From Bordetella parapertussis (GTDB lineage: Bacteria; Pseudomonadota; Gammaproteobacteria; Burkholderiales; SG8-41): a DNA stretch of 64,000 bases. Under the pieces are notes generated by a model. That model was not told where the DNA came from. It searched no databases and saw only the letters and a list, made by a program, of their open reading frames with translations. Shown piece after piece: positions 34,257 through 43,113 of the stretch. The position numbers and the translations under genes were made by a program. Numbering within the stretch: position 1 is the stretch's first letter; every line of letters starts with the position of its first letter. The stretch spans positions 173,519 to 237,518 of the forward strand of contig CAMCYP010000001.1 of NCBI GenBank assembly GCA_945885345.1, given 5' to 3'.

Positions 34257-34579
34257 CACGAAGCCTTTTTGCAGTAGAGGCGATGCAGCATGACCAGGAT
34301 TTCGATCAATGCAGGGTCAGCCACGCCATAAAAGATGTTTTTGCCCTGGCGGCGGGTACTGACAACCCCCTCGCTGCGCAGCACACCGAGCTGTTGCGAC
34401 AGCGTAGGCTGACGTATGTTGAGCTGCGCCTCCAGGTCACTGACGCACATTTCACCCTGCGCGAGCTGGCACAGCAGTAATAACCGGTCTTCGTTGGCCA
34501 GCAGTTTTAATGCGCTGATGGCCTGATCGGCGCTATGGCGCAACTTTTCCACATCGATGGTTAGGTTTTTGGATTGCAT
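34256..34579 (-). CDS. bigR: ArsR/SmtB-family regulator, persulfide-sensor (BigR/SqrR) type
   Basis: A 107-residue winged-helix repressor. The recognition region is LNIRQPTLSQQLGVLRSEGV followed by the wing RRQGKNIFYGVAD. Cysteines in LLLLCQLAQGEMCVSD and near the C-terminus in HRLYCKK match the positions of the dithiol pair that forms a tetrasulfide in BigR/SqrR persulfide sensors, and context agrees: YeeE/YedE genes downstream and a persulfide-dioxygenase-like gene divergent. It probably represses both directions from the palindrome at 34608. Confidence 0.82.
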   Translation of the reverse strand: MQSKNLTIDVEKLRHSADQAISALKLLANEDRLLLLCQLAQGEMCVSDLEAQLNIRQPTLSQQLGVLRSEGVVSTRRQGKNIFYGVADPALIEILVMLHRLYCKKAS

Positions 34580-34607
34580 AAGAAACTCATGTTAAATATG
34601 ATAATAA

Positions 34608-34623
34608 TATATATTAATATATA
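34608..34623. promoter_or_regulatory. AT-rich palindromic operator between bigR-like gene and persulfide dioxygenase
   Basis: A perfect 16-bp inverted repeat, TATATATT-AATATATA, in the 85-bp divergent gap, flanked by AT-rich imperfect half-sites. BigR/SqrR proteins bind AT-rich palindromes in this position. Confidence 0.6.
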
Positions 34624-34664
34624 ATATAAGTCAACATATTAATAGACTCAATCCGGAGCCCACC

Positions 34665-35546
34665 ATGAACCAGCGCACAAATGCCCAGGCCTTTTATGAC
34701 CCGAAAACCGGGACAATCAGCTATGTCGTGTCAGATCCCGCAACCCGGCGCGCGGCCATCATCGACCCGGTACTGGATTACGACTTCAAATCGGGGCGCA
34801 CGGACACCAGTTCGGCCGATCAGGTGCTGGCCTACCTGCATCACCACGAGTTGGGCGTGGACTGGATCCTGGAAACCCACGCCCACGCCGACCACCTCTC
34901 CGCCGCCCGCTACCTGCAGCGCCATGTTGGCGGTCGCATTGCCATCGGCGAGAACATTCGTCTGGTGCAGGCGACCTTCAAGAAGATCTACAACCTGGAT
35001 CGCAGCTTCCTGCCTGACGGCGGCCAGTTCGACCATCTGTTCAAGGATGGTGAGCGCTTCATGATCGGCGGCATCGAGGCCACTGCGATGCTGGTGCCCG
35101 GCCACACGCCGGCGGACATGGCTTATCTGATTGATGGCGCGGTATTTGTGGGTGACACGCTGTTCATGCCGGACGTGGGTACCGCACGCACCGATTTCCC
35201 CGGTGGCGATGCGCACCAGCTGTACCAGTCGATCAGACACCTGCTCGATCTACTGCCGGAAACAGTCATTTACGTCTGTCACGACTACCCGCCCGCCTCA
35301 CGTAGCGTGGCATGGCAAACCACGGTCGCCGATCAGCGCGCGCACAACATCCACGTACGCGATGGCATCAGCGAGAATGAATTTGTCAGCATGCGCAGTA
35401 AACGCGATGCAACACTGGAAATGCCGACGCTGATCCTGCCGTCCATCCAGGTGAATATCCGCGGCGGCGCACTGCCACCCGCCGAAGAAAACGGTGTGTC
35501 CTATCTGCGCATCCCCCTCAACGTGCTGCCAGCCCACAAGAAGTAA
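34665..35546 (+). CDS. Persulfide dioxygenase-like metallo-beta-lactamase protein (Blh/ETHE1-related)
   Basis: The 293-residue protein shows the ETHE1/GloB-like metal motif THAHADHLSAARYLQ, then MLVPGHTPADMAYL, VGDTLFMPDVGTARTDFPGG and YVCHDYPP. GTARTDFPGGDA is typical of persulfide dioxygenases, which oxidise glutathione persulfide to sulfite with one iron. Its divergent neighbour is a BigR-like repressor. It ends at a strong terminator, so is monocistronic. Confidence 0.88.
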   Translation: MNQRTNAQAFYDPKTGTISYVVSDPATRRAAIIDPVLDYDFKSGRTDTSSADQVLAYLHHHELGVDWILETHAHADHLSAARYLQRHVGGRIAIGENIRLVQATFKKIYNLDRSFLPDGGQFDHLFKDGERFMIGGIEATAMLVPGHTPADMAYLIDGAVFVGDTLFMPDVGTARTDFPGGDAHQLYQSIRHLLDLLPETVIYVCHDYPPASRSVAWQTTVADQRAHNIHVRDGISENEFVSMRSKRDATLEMPTLILPSIQVNIRGGALPPAEENGVSYLRIPLNVLPAHKK

Positions 35547-35565
35547 ACGGCTGCACAAAAAAACA

Positions 35566-35598
35566 AACGGCTCGCTTTGCAGCGAGCCGTTGCTTTTT
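35566..35598 (+). terminator. Intrinsic terminator of the persulfide-dioxygenase gene
   Basis: An 11-bp perfect stem (AACGGCTCGCT / AGCGAGCCGTT, loop TTGC) followed by T5. Confidence 0.9.
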
Positions 35599-35599
35599 C

Positions 35600-35675
35600 T
35601 GGCGTCCCCAAGGGGATTCGAACCCCTGTTACCGCCGTGAAAGGGCAGTGTCCTAGGCCTCTAGACGATAGGGAC
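35600..35675 (-). tRNA. tRNA-Glu (anticodon TTC)
   Basis: The minus strand folds as a tRNA with acceptor GTCCCTA / TGGGGAC (with G-U), T-loop GGTTCGAATCC, anticodon loop CTTTCAC holding TTC, and encoded CCA. 76 nt. It lies downstream of tRNA-Ala and gltX on the same strand. Confidence 0.96.
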
Positions 35676-35708
35676 TACGTCTGGTTACCGCGTGGATCTG
35701 TATTCTGC

Positions 35709-35784
<76 letters not shown>

Positions 35785-35836
35785 ACGAGAGCGGCGGATT
35801 ATACCGAGGCAACCCGCCCCTGTAAACCGCAAAAAC

Positions 35837-37240
35837 TCAATCCGGAAACAGCGTCAGCTCCTGCGTCAGTCGCGCCAGCACTTCATCGCGGCCGATCAGT
35901 TCCAGCGTGGCATCAATTGAGGGAGATTGCGGCTCACCGGTGACCATGACCCGCAGCGGCATCGCGATTTTCGGCATTTTCAGCTGATGTTCCGCCAGCA
36001 CCGTCTTCAGCGCAGCGCCAATCGCCTCGCGCTTCCACTCCACCGTTTCCAGTTGTCGCCGGAAAGCGACCAGCGCCGGCTTGGCTGCAGCGGCATAGTG
36101 TGTCGCGCGCAACTCCGCCGTCGGCTCCAGCCGCCGATAGAAATACACCGCGGCATCACCCAGCTCTTCAATCGTGCTGACGCGTTCTTTCAGCAGCGCC
36201 ACCACCCGTGACAGATCCGGTCCGCCCGCCACTGCGCAGCCGTCACGCTCAAGGAACGGTATCACCAGCCCCGCCAGCCGCTTGTCATCCGCCTCTTTCA
36301 TGTACTGCTGGTTCAGCCAGCGCAACTTGTCCGGATCGAAACTCGCGGCCGAACGGTTCACCTTCTCCAGGCTGAACCACTCCACCATCTGCTGCAGCGA
36401 GAATTTTTCATCATCGCCATGCGACCAGCCCAGCCGCGCCAGATAGTTGTTCAGGGCTTCCGGCAAAAAACCGTCTTCAAAATACTGCATCACGCTGACT
36501 GCGCCGTGGCGTTTTGACAGGCGTTCGCCATCGGAGCCGAGAATCATCGGCAGATGCGCAAACAACGGCAGGTTCGCGCCCAGCGCACGGTAGATGTTGA
36601 TCTGCCGCGGCGTGTTGTTGACATGATCGTCACCGCGCACGACATGGGTGATGTTCATGTCGGCGTCGTCGATGACCACGCCGAAGTTGTAAGTCGGGAT
36701 ACCGTCGGCGCGCATGATGACCAGATCGTCCAGCTCGGCATTGGCCACCGTGATCGGGCCTTTGACCAGATCGTTCCACGACACCTCGCCCGTGTCCGGC
36801 GTGCGAAAACGGATCACCGGCTGCATGCCGGCCGGCGGCTTGAGGCCCAGGCGCTGGGCATTCTCCGGACGCCAGCGGCCGTCGTAACGCGGCTTGTCAC
36901 CGCGCGCGCGCTGCGCTTCACGCAGGGCATCGATTTCCTCGCGCGTCGCATAACAGGGATAGGCATGGCCATCGCGCAGCAACTGCTCCACCGCCGCCTT
37001 GTAACGATCCAGACGCTGCATCTGGAAATACGGGCCTTCGTAATCGAGGCCCAGCCATTGCATGCCGTCGAGAATCGCCTGCACCGAAGCCTCGCTGGAG
37101 CGTTCGCGGTCGGTATCCTCGACGCGCAGCACGAAGGTGCCGCCCTGCTGTTTGGCATAGGCCCAGCAGAACAGCGCAGTGCGGGCGCCGCCGATATGCA
37201 GATAACCGGTCGGGCTGGGAGCGAAACGGGTACGAACCAT
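35837..37240 (-). CDS. gltX: Glutamyl-tRNA synthetase
   Basis: A 467-residue class I synthetase that charges tRNA-Glu. [14 protein letters not shown] is the HIGH motif (about residue 8-21) and [12 protein letters not shown] is the KMSKS-type loop (about 243-255); the C-terminal third is the anticodon-binding helical domain. Length matches bacterial GltX. It is followed on the same strand by tRNA-Ala and its own cognate tRNA-Glu, 52 and 161 bp away, so co-transcription with its substrate is possible. Confidence 0.96.
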   Translation of the reverse strand: MVRTRFAPSPTGYLHIGGARTALFCWAYAKQQGGTFVLRVEDTDRERSSEASVQAILDGMQWLGLDYEGPYFQMQRLDRYKAAVEQLLRDGHAYPCYATREEIDALREAQRARGDKPRYDGRWRPENAQRLGLKPPAGMQPVIRFRTPDTGEVSWNDLVKGPITVANAELDDLVIMRADGIPTYNFGVVIDDADMNITHVVRGDDHVNNTPRQINIYRALGANLPLFAHLPMILGSDGERLSKRHGAVSVMQYFEDGFLPEALNNYLARLGWSHGDDEKFSLQQMVEWFSLEKVNRSAASFDPDKLRWLNQQYMKEADDKRLAGLVIPFLERDGCAVAGGPDLSRVVALLKERVSTIEELGDAAVYFYRRLEPTAELRATHYAAAAKPALVAFRRQLETVEWKREAIGAALKTVLAEHQLKMPKIAMPLRVMVTGEPQSPSIDATLELIGRDEVLARLTQELTLFPD

Positions 37241-37318
37241 GATGGGAATCGAAAAATACGTCGGGAAAGACCGCTATTTTACGCCACACCGCAACATGGC
37301 CGGCAGCATCTAAGGGCG

Positions 37319-37400
37319 CGTAACAAAATGAAAACCCCCTCTCCCCGCGCTAGCGGGGAGAGGGTTGGGGTGAGGGGCAGCAGAACGCCATTTTGTTACG
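37319..37400. repeat. REP-like palindromic element with 12-bp inverted ends
   Basis: CGTAACAAAATG at the left and CATTTTGTTACG at the right are exact inverted copies. Between them is a perfect 12-bp hairpin (CCCTCTCCCCGC / GCGGGGAGAGGG, loop GCTA) followed by TTGGGGTGAGGGG, the form of a widespread proteobacterial intergenic repeat. It occupies the gap between gltX and the amino-acid oxidase gene. Confidence 0.7.
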
Positions 37401-37417
37401 GGCTCTCAGGAAATTTC

Positions 37418-38665
37418 TCAGCGGGAAAAACGCCCCGGACTGTACGGCGCAAGGTCAACGCGTGGCTCGCGCCCTGCAACCATGTCCGCCACCAGCCGGG
37501 CAGTCGGCGCACCACCAACGAGGCCAACATGGCCGTGGCCAAAAGCGTAATGCACATTGCTGAAACGAGTGGAGGGGCCGATCACCGGCGTTGAGTCCGG
37601 CATTGAAGGCCGCCGCCCCATCCATTTCGTTGCATCGACATTGCTGATGCCGGGAAACATCTTCTGCATCAGCTTGCCCAGCACATCGGCACGCGCATAG
37701 TTCGGCTCGGCATTGACACCGGCAAATTCGCTCTGCCCGGCAATGCGCAGCCCCATTTCCATCGGCGTCACAAAACATTTCTGCTCCGGCACCATCACCG
37801 GCATAGCCAACTGGAAACGCGGATCGGAATAAGTGATGTGATAGCCCCGCTCCGCTTCCAGCGGCAACACATCGCCCAGTTGCGCGCTGAATTCATTGGA
37901 ATGCGCACCAGCGCAGATCACCAGATGTTCGACCGGCATGTTGCCGGCATCGGTGCGCAGCCCGCGCGGACCGTCCGGACCGACGTCGATGCTGAGCACC
38001 TTGCGCTGCAGGATTTTGCCGCCGTCGCGCTCAAACTGCGCGGCCAGTGATTTGGTCAGCCGTTCCGGATTGGCGCACCAGCCGTGGTCATGCAGGAACA
38101 GGCCGACTTCGTAATCACCATGCAGGCCGGGCAAACGATTACGAACCTCGGCGGCATCCAGTTCGTCGATCACCACACCGCGATCGCGCCGCAGCTTCCA
38201 GCCCAGCGCGTCGGCCGCGTAGGCGCGGCGCGAGGAATACACCACCATGTAACCGCTTTTGTGGATCAGGTCCTCGACGCCGGCGTTCTTGACCAGCGGC
38301 GCATAGGCATCAAAGGTCTGGCTGAGCAGCGCGCGCAGGCCGTCGGCGATTTTCTCCACCCGTTTGACTTCGGCGGCGGCGACAAACTTCAGCAGCCAGG
38401 GCAAAGCCTGCGGCAGATAGGACCAGCGCAGCGCCAGCGGCCCCAGCGGATCGAGCAGATAACCGGGCACCTGGGACAAAATCCCCGGCATCGCGATCGG
38501 CACGCAGGAACCGGGGCTGAGGATGCCGGCATTGCCGAAGGAACAGTATTCCCCGGGCGGACGCTGATCGACGACGGTGACCTGGTAGCCGTCGCGACGC
38601 AGATAGCTGGCGGTGGTGATGCCGACGATGCCGGCACCGATGACGGTGATGTTTCGGGTTTGCAT
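37418..38665 (-). CDS. DadA-like FAD-dependent D-amino-acid dehydrogenase
   Basis: The 415-residue flavoprotein starts with ITVIGAGIVGITTASYLRRDG, a Rossmann GxGxxG, and has the DAO-family segments SFGNAGILSPG near residue 42 and GHGHVGLVGGAPTARLV near the C-terminus; WMGRRPSMPDSTPVIGPS is typical of DadA. It would oxidatively deaminate D-amino acids or a related amine at the membrane, passing electrons to quinone. No alanine racemase is adjacent, so the substrate is open. Confidence 0.85.
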   Translation of the reverse strand: MQTRNITVIGAGIVGITTASYLRRDGYQVTVVDQRPPGEYCSFGNAGILSPGSCVPIAMPGILSQVPGYLLDPLGPLALRWSYLPQALPWLLKFVAAAEVKRVEKIADGLRALLSQTFDAYAPLVKNAGVEDLIHKSGYMVVYSSRRAYAADALGWKLRRDRGVVIDELDAAEVRNRLPGLHGDYEVGLFLHDHGWCANPERLTKSLAAQFERDGGKILQRKVLSIDVGPDGPRGLRTDAGNMPVEHLVICAGAHSNEFSAQLGDVLPLEAERGYHITYSDPRFQLAMPVMVPEQKCFVTPMEMGLRIAGQSEFAGVNAEPNYARADVLGKLMQKMFPGISNVDATKWMGRRPSMPDSTPVIGPSTRFSNVHYAFGHGHVGLVGGAPTARLVADMVAGREPRVDLAPYSPGRFSR

Positions 38666-38735
38666 GGGCTGGCGGAATTATAGCCCGGGCAGTTTGGCGG
38701 CCGTCCGCGACCGGTGGTAAAATCCGCGCCGGCTG

Positions 38736-38810
38736 GGGCGGTTAACTCAGCGGTAGAGTGCCACCTTCACACGGTGGAAGCCACTGGTTCGATCCCAGTA
38801 CCGCCCACCA
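38736..38810 (+). tRNA. tRNA-Val (anticodon CAC)
   Basis: Acceptor GGGCGGT / ACCGCCC, anticodon stem CCACC / GGTGG around TTCACAC, T-loop GGTTCGATCCC, encoded CCA. 75 nt. The CAC anticodon reads GUG only and is the less common valine isoacceptor. Confidence 0.93.
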
Positions 38811-38880
38811 CATTCCCCCTGCATCTTTCCCGCATACCCCATCGCAACGGCGCAGTCCTGCCGCTCCAGGTTAATGGCCT

Positions 38881-38894
38881 TTGATACAGATCAA
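38881..38894 (+). promoter_or_regulatory. Perfect FNR/ANR box
   Basis: TTGAT-ACAG-ATCAA matches the consensus TTGATNNNNATCAA exactly. Placing its centre at -41.5 puts CATTAT (38917-38922) at the -10 position and the transcript start near 38929, 64 bp before the NarI-like gene, the standard class II FNR-activated layout. Confidence 0.75.
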
Positions 38895-38992
38895 GTCTAC
38901 AGCCTCGCCTGAAGAACATTATCAGCGAAGACTGATAACCCGAAATAACATTAATTAAAAAAGCAGGTCCCCACCGCCAAAGGAGCGAATCC

Positions 38993-39670
38993 ATGGAATT
39001 GCTCGAATTTGCCCGCGGCCCCGGGCTCGCGATCGCATTGACGATATTCGCAACCGGCGTTGCCTGGCGCATTTACGGCATTTTGCGCCTGGGCCGCAAA
39101 CCGGACTTCTCGGCGCCGCGTTCGACACAAACCACAGCGGGTGCCTGGCGCATGATCCTGCGCAAGATGTGGCCGCATCGCGAGTTTTACGCCGACTCCG
39201 CGGGCGCGACCTTCAACGGCTACCTTTACCACGTAAGCTGGTTCGTCGCCTTTATCGCATTCGTGCCGCACATTGCCTTCGTTAAACGGCTGACCGGCAT
39301 TTCCTGGCCAGCCCCGCCCGACACCGTGATGTATGTGGCCACAGCGCTGGCCATCCTCGGCCTGATCGTCGCGCTGCTGCGCCGGCTGACCGATCCGGTG
39401 CTGCGGCTGCTCTCCAATTTCGACGATTATTTCTCGTGGATCGTCACCATGCTGCCGCTGGTCACCGGCATGGCGCTGATCCACGGCAGCTACCACGGAC
39501 TGGAACAGGTGCCGCCGACACCGTACACGATGCCGCTGGCGCTGCACCTGCTGAGCCTCGAACTTCTGCTGGTGTGGATGCCGTTCGGCAAACTTTCCCA
39601 CGCCTTCCTGGTATTCCTGTCCCGCGGCACCACCGGCGCCGCGTTCGCGCGCAAAGGAGCACAGCCATGA
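38993..39670 (+). CDS. NarI/TmcC-like membrane cytochrome b subunit
   Basis: A 225-residue membrane protein with about five helices. It resembles the nitrate-reductase gamma/DsrM/TmcC group of quinone-interacting b-type cytochromes: candidate heme His in YHVSWFVAF, FVPHIAFV, IHGSYHGLE and LALHLLSLE. AAGGAG precedes the start. The ATGA overlap with the next gene, an HdrD-like iron-sulfur protein, indicates a two-subunit membrane complex that moves electrons between quinone and the soluble subunit. An FNR box upstream suggests induction when oxygen is low. Confidence 0.78.
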   Translation: MELLEFARGPGLAIALTIFATGVAWRIYGILRLGRKPDFSAPRSTQTTAGAWRMILRKMWPHREFYADSAGATFNGYLYHVSWFVAFIAFVPHIAFVKRLTGISWPAPPDTVMYVATALAILGLIVALLRRLTDPVLRLLSNFDDYFSWIVTMLPLVTGMALIHGSYHGLEQVPPTPYTMPLALHLLSLELLLVWMPFGKLSHAFLVFLSRGTTGAAFARKGAQP

Positions 39671-41019
39671 CCGACGTCAACATCCGTTTCCCGCTGGATC
39701 TCGACTCGCCACGCTTCTCGATCAAGAAGCCGGAAGTCCGCAGCGACCGGCAGGGCAACATGCCCGATGCCGAACGCATCGACCGCGCGATGCAAAGCTT
39801 CATGAAGGACTTCAACGCGACCACCGCCACCTATATGGAATCATGCATCCACTGCGGCCACTGTGCCGATGCCTGCCATTTTTACAAGGTCACCGGCGAC
39901 CCCAAATACACGCCGATCTGGAAACTCGAGCCGTTCAAGCAGGCCTACAAGCGCGAAGCCGGGCCGTTTGCCTTTGCCTACCGCGCCTTCAACCTCAAGC
40001 CCAAGGTGACACTGGCGGAGCTTGAGGAATGGCAGCACCTGCTCTACGACGCCTGCACCATGTGCGGCCGCTGCACGATGAACTGCCCGATGGGCATCGA
40101 CATCGCGACACTGATCAGCCAGGCGCGGCACGGCATGTTCAACGCCGGACTGGTGCCGCACGAACTGTGGGCCGTCGCCGAGCGCGCCGAGCGCGAGGGC
40201 AGCCCGCTGGGCGCCACGGTCAAGGTGCTCAAGGACCGCATCGAATGGCTGGTCGACGACTACGAGGTCGAAATCCCGCTCGACAAGTCGCAGGCGGAAG
40301 TAGTCTGCACATTGTCGTCGATCGAGATCATGAAATACCCGGAATCGATCGTCGCGCTGGCGAAGATCCTCAACCATCTGGGCACCAACTGGACCCTGCG
40401 CAGCGACGGTTACGAGGCGACCAACTTCGGGCTGCTGTCGGGCAATGCCGCTTGGCAGAAAGACATGACCATGAAGCTGATCAACGCCGCGATTGCCGCC
40501 GGGGCGAAGACGCTGGTGCTGCCCGAATGTGGCCACGCCTACGGCGCGCTGCGCTGGCAGGGCGCCAACCTTTACGGCAAGCCGCTGCCCTTCACGGTGC
40601 TGCACATCTCCGAGTTCCTCGCCGAGCAGGTCAACAGCGGCAAACTGAAACTGAAGAAAATAGACAAGTCGGTGACTTTCCACGATCCCTGCCAGGTATC
40701 CCGCCGCGGCGGCGCCGCGCAAGCGCCGCGCGACGTGCTGCAGGCCATGGGCGCCGACCTCAAGGAACTCCGCGACAGCGGCGCGCTGGGCTGGTGCTGC
40801 GGCGGTGGCGGTGGCGTGGTCGCCATCCATCGCGCCGATGAACTGCGCCATGCCGCCTTCGACATCAAAATTCGCCAGATCAACGCCACCGGTGCCGAAA
40901 TTCCGGTCACCAGCTGCTCCAACTGCCGGCAGACCTTCGACGACGGCCAGGCGCATTACCAGTGGGACAAGTCCATGCACAGCCTGCTGGAACTCGTCGC
41001 CGACCACATCGCAGACTGA
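39667..41019 (+). CDS. HdrD/DsrK-like iron-sulfur (CCG-domain) electron-transfer protein
   Basis: 450 residues from ATG 39667. Two [4Fe-4S] ferredoxin motifs are present: CIHCGHCADACH (about 60-71) and CTMCGRCTMNCP (about 131-142). Of two CCG domains the second is complete (CQVSRRGG, WCCGGGGG, CSNC), whereas the first keeps only isolated cysteines (VVCTLSS, PECGHAYG). Heterodisulfide-reductase and DsrK-like proteins use the complete domain to bind a noncubane cluster for disulfide or sulfur chemistry. It pairs with the overlapping membrane cytochrome. The physiological donor or acceptor is not known. Confidence 0.83.
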   Translation: MTDVNIRFPLDLDSPRFSIKKPEVRSDRQGNMPDAERIDRAMQSFMKDFNATTATYMESCIHCGHCADACHFYKVTGDPKYTPIWKLEPFKQAYKREAGPFAFAYRAFNLKPKVTLAELEEWQHLLYDACTMCGRCTMNCPMGIDIATLISQARHGMFNAGLVPHELWAVAERAEREGSPLGATVKVLKDRIEWLVDDYEVEIPLDKSQAEVVCTLSSIEIMKYPESIVALAKILNHLGTNWTLRSDGYEATNFGLLSGNAAWQKDMTMKLINAAIAAGAKTLVLPECGHAYGALRWQGANLYGKPLPFTVLHISEFLAEQVNSGKLKLKKIDKSVTFHDPCQVSRRGGAAQAPRDVLQAMGADLKELRDSGALGWCCGGGGGVVAIHRADELRHAAFDIKIRQINATGAEIPVTSCSNCRQTFDDGQAHYQWDKSMHSLLELVADHIAD

Positions 41020-41087
41020 GCGCACTCCGGCGGGGCCGACCGTCCCTCCAGCGGCTATACTCGCGGTTCCGATTGCGAGTAGCCGCC

Positions 41088-41924
41088 GTGTCCGAACAAC
41101 AATACACCCCGCTCGTCACCCCGCCGCCGGCGCTGGATACCCCGGCGCTGTGGTTCGCCTTCCAGCGCGGCGCCATCCTGGTCAGCAATGCCGAATCCGC
41201 GGCACTGCCCTGCTGCTGCACGCTGGAAGAACATGGCGTGGCCACCGTGCGCAGCCATTACCTCGGCACGCTGGGTGATCAGCACTGCTATGCCGCCGAT
41301 GTGGATGAAGCGCACTCGCTGCCCGCCGGCTGGGCCAAACTCGGTCTGCGCGATCTGTTCAGCATGGTCGACAGCACGCTGGCGGCACTGTCCGGACGTG
41401 CGCTGCAGATCATCGACTGGGAGCGCAATCACCAGTTCTGCAGCCGCTGCGGCACCCCCATGCAGGCGCGCACTGATGAACGTGCCCGCGCCTGCCCGTC
41501 CTGCCGTTTCACGACTTACCCGCTGGTGTCACCTGCAGTGATGGTGCTGATCACCCGCGGCCGTGAATTATTGCTGGCGCGCAAGGGTGTATGGCCGGCC
41601 GGGCGTTATTCCGCGATTGCCGGTTTCGTCGAGCCCGGTGAAATGCTCGAAGACACCGTGGCGCGCGAAACCCGCGAGGAAGTCGGCGTTGAAGTCAGCA
41701 ATCTGCGTTATTTCGGCAGCCAGCCCTGGCCCTTCCCGCATTCGCTAATGGTCGCCTTCACCGCTGAATATGCCGGCGGCGCAGTTCAACCTGATGGTGT
41801 TGAAATCGAAGAGGCCGCCTGGTTTGATGTCGAGGCATTGCCTCATCTGCCACCCAGTGTCAGCATTTCGCGCCGGCTGATCACCACGGTGGCCGCGGAA
41901 CTGGCGCGGCAATATCCGCGCTGA
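41088..41924 (+). CDS. nudC: NAD+ diphosphatase / RNA deNADding hydrolase NudC
   Basis: 278 residues from a GTG start at 41088. A zinc ribbon (CSRCGTPM and CPSCRFTTYP) precedes the Nudix domain with box GFVEPGEMLEDTVARETREE and the NudC-specific SQPWPFPHSLM. NudC hydrolyses NAD(H) and removes NAD caps from RNA. The longer upstream frame is non-coding. It stands alone, 68 bp after the HdrD-like gene. Confidence 0.92.
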   Translation: MSEQQYTPLVTPPPALDTPALWFAFQRGAILVSNAESAALPCCCTLEEHGVATVRSHYLGTLGDQHCYAADVDEAHSLPAGWAKLGLRDLFSMVDSTLAALSGRALQIIDWERNHQFCSRCGTPMQARTDERARACPSCRFTTYPLVSPAVMVLITRGRELLLARKGVWPAGRYSAIAGFVEPGEMLEDTVARETREEVGVEVSNLRYFGSQPWPFPHSLMVAFTAEYAGGAVQPDGVEIEEAAWFDVEALPHLPPSVSISRRLITTVAAELARQYPR

Positions 41925-41958
41925 ACAGCATCGAACATTCTTTAAAGCCATTGTTACC

Positions 41959-43047
41959 ATGATCAATCCCAATCCCCTGCTCCGCCTGCACTCTCTCGGC
42001 CAGCGCATCTGGCTGGACAATCTGTCACGCACTCTGCTGCAGGAAGGCACGCTGAAAAAACTGGTCACTGAAGACCGCATCGCCGGCGTGACCTCGAACC
42101 CGACGATTTTTTTCAAGGCGATCAGCGAAAGCCCGTTTTACCGCGAAGAATTGCAGAAGCTGAAAAGCGATCCCGCCCTGTCCGCGGAACAGCGCTACGA
42201 AACGCTGGCCATCGCCGACATCCAGGCGGCCTGCGACATCCTGCTGCCGCTGCACAAATCGAGCAAAGGCGACGACGGTTATGTCAGCCTCGAAGTGTCA
42301 CCGGCGCTGGCGCATGACGCGACGGGAACGCTCGCTGCCGGGCTGCGACTGAAAGCTGCTGTGGCCCGTGACAATCTGCTGATCAAGGTGCCGGCCACCA
42401 CCGCCGGCCTCACTGCAATCGAAGAACTGGTCGCCCACGGCTGCTCGGTCAATGTGACGCTGATGTTTTCGCTGAAGCATGTGCGCGATGTGGCGCAGGC
42501 TTATGTGCGCGGCATCAGCCGTCACGTCGAAGCGGGTGGTGATGCGCGCAAGGTCAAATCGGTGGCCAGCCTGTTCCTCAGCCGCGTCGATACGCAGATC
42601 GACAAAAAACTCGAAGCCATCGGCGGCGAAGCATTGTCCCTGCGCGGCCGCTCGGCAGTGGCACTGGCCAAACTGGCTTATCAGGATTACCGCACCACAT
42701 TTACCGGTGCCTCATTTACCACCTTAACCAAACGCGGTGCGCGGCCGCAGGCCATGCTGTGGGCCAGCACCGGCACCAAGAACCCGGCGTACAACGACGT
42801 GCTGTATATCGAATCACTGATCGGCCCGCAGACCATCAACACGGTGCCCGATGCCACGCTGGCCGCGTTCCGCGAACACGGCAAGGCGGAGCCGACGCTG
42901 GAAGCCGATATCGATGCCGCAAAAAAACAGTTCGCGGCGCTGCAATCTTTTGGCATCGACATGGATGCCGCCGGAGAAGCGTTACAGGTCGAGGGTTTGA
43001 AACAGTTTGAGGATTCTTTCCGGCAATTGCTGGTGCTGACCGCCTAG
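41959..43047 (+). CDS. tal: Transaldolase
   Basis: A 362-residue TIM-barrel enzyme of the pentose phosphate pathway. The Schiff-base Lys lies in NLLIKVPATTAGL, and SLEVSPALAHDATGT and the later AMLWASTGTKNPAY are family signatures. Length and sequence fit the Tal branch found as single proteins or fused to glucose-6-phosphate isomerase. Its active site does not depend on a cofactor. A weak ribosome site precedes ATG 41959. Confidence 0.92.
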   Translation: MINPNPLLRLHSLGQRIWLDNLSRTLLQEGTLKKLVTEDRIAGVTSNPTIFFKAISESPFYREELQKLKSDPALSAEQRYETLAIADIQAACDILLPLHKSSKGDDGYVSLEVSPALAHDATGTLAAGLRLKAAVARDNLLIKVPATTAGLTAIEELVAHGCSVNVTLMFSLKHVRDVAQAYVRGISRHVEAGGDARKVKSVASLFLSRVDTQIDKKLEAIGGEALSLRGRSAVALAKLAYQDYRTTFTGASFTTLTKRGARPQAMLWASTGTKNPAYNDVLYIESLIGPQTINTVPDATLAAFREHGKAEPTLEADIDAAKKQFAALQSFGIDMDAAGEALQVEGLKQFEDSFRQLLVLTA

Positions 43048-43065
43048 CGCCTCAGCGATATTTAT

Positions 43066-43092
43066 TGTAAGTATTTGTTTTTAAACAATAAA
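43066..43092 (+). repeat. Dispersed AT-rich intergenic motif, copy E
   Basis: TGTAAGTATTTGTTTTTAAA followed by CAATAAA; contains TTGTTT-TT-AAACAA. It occupies the convergent gap between tal and dnaQ. Confidence 0.6.
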
Positions 43093-43113
43093 TTCAATAG
43101 CGCGCTTTAACCG

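Noticed and set aside
38919..38938. TTATCAG / CTGATAA hairpin as a terminator after tRNA-Val
   Set aside because: It overlaps the predicted -10 and start of the FNR promoter and has no T-run; an operator or chance palindrome is more likely.
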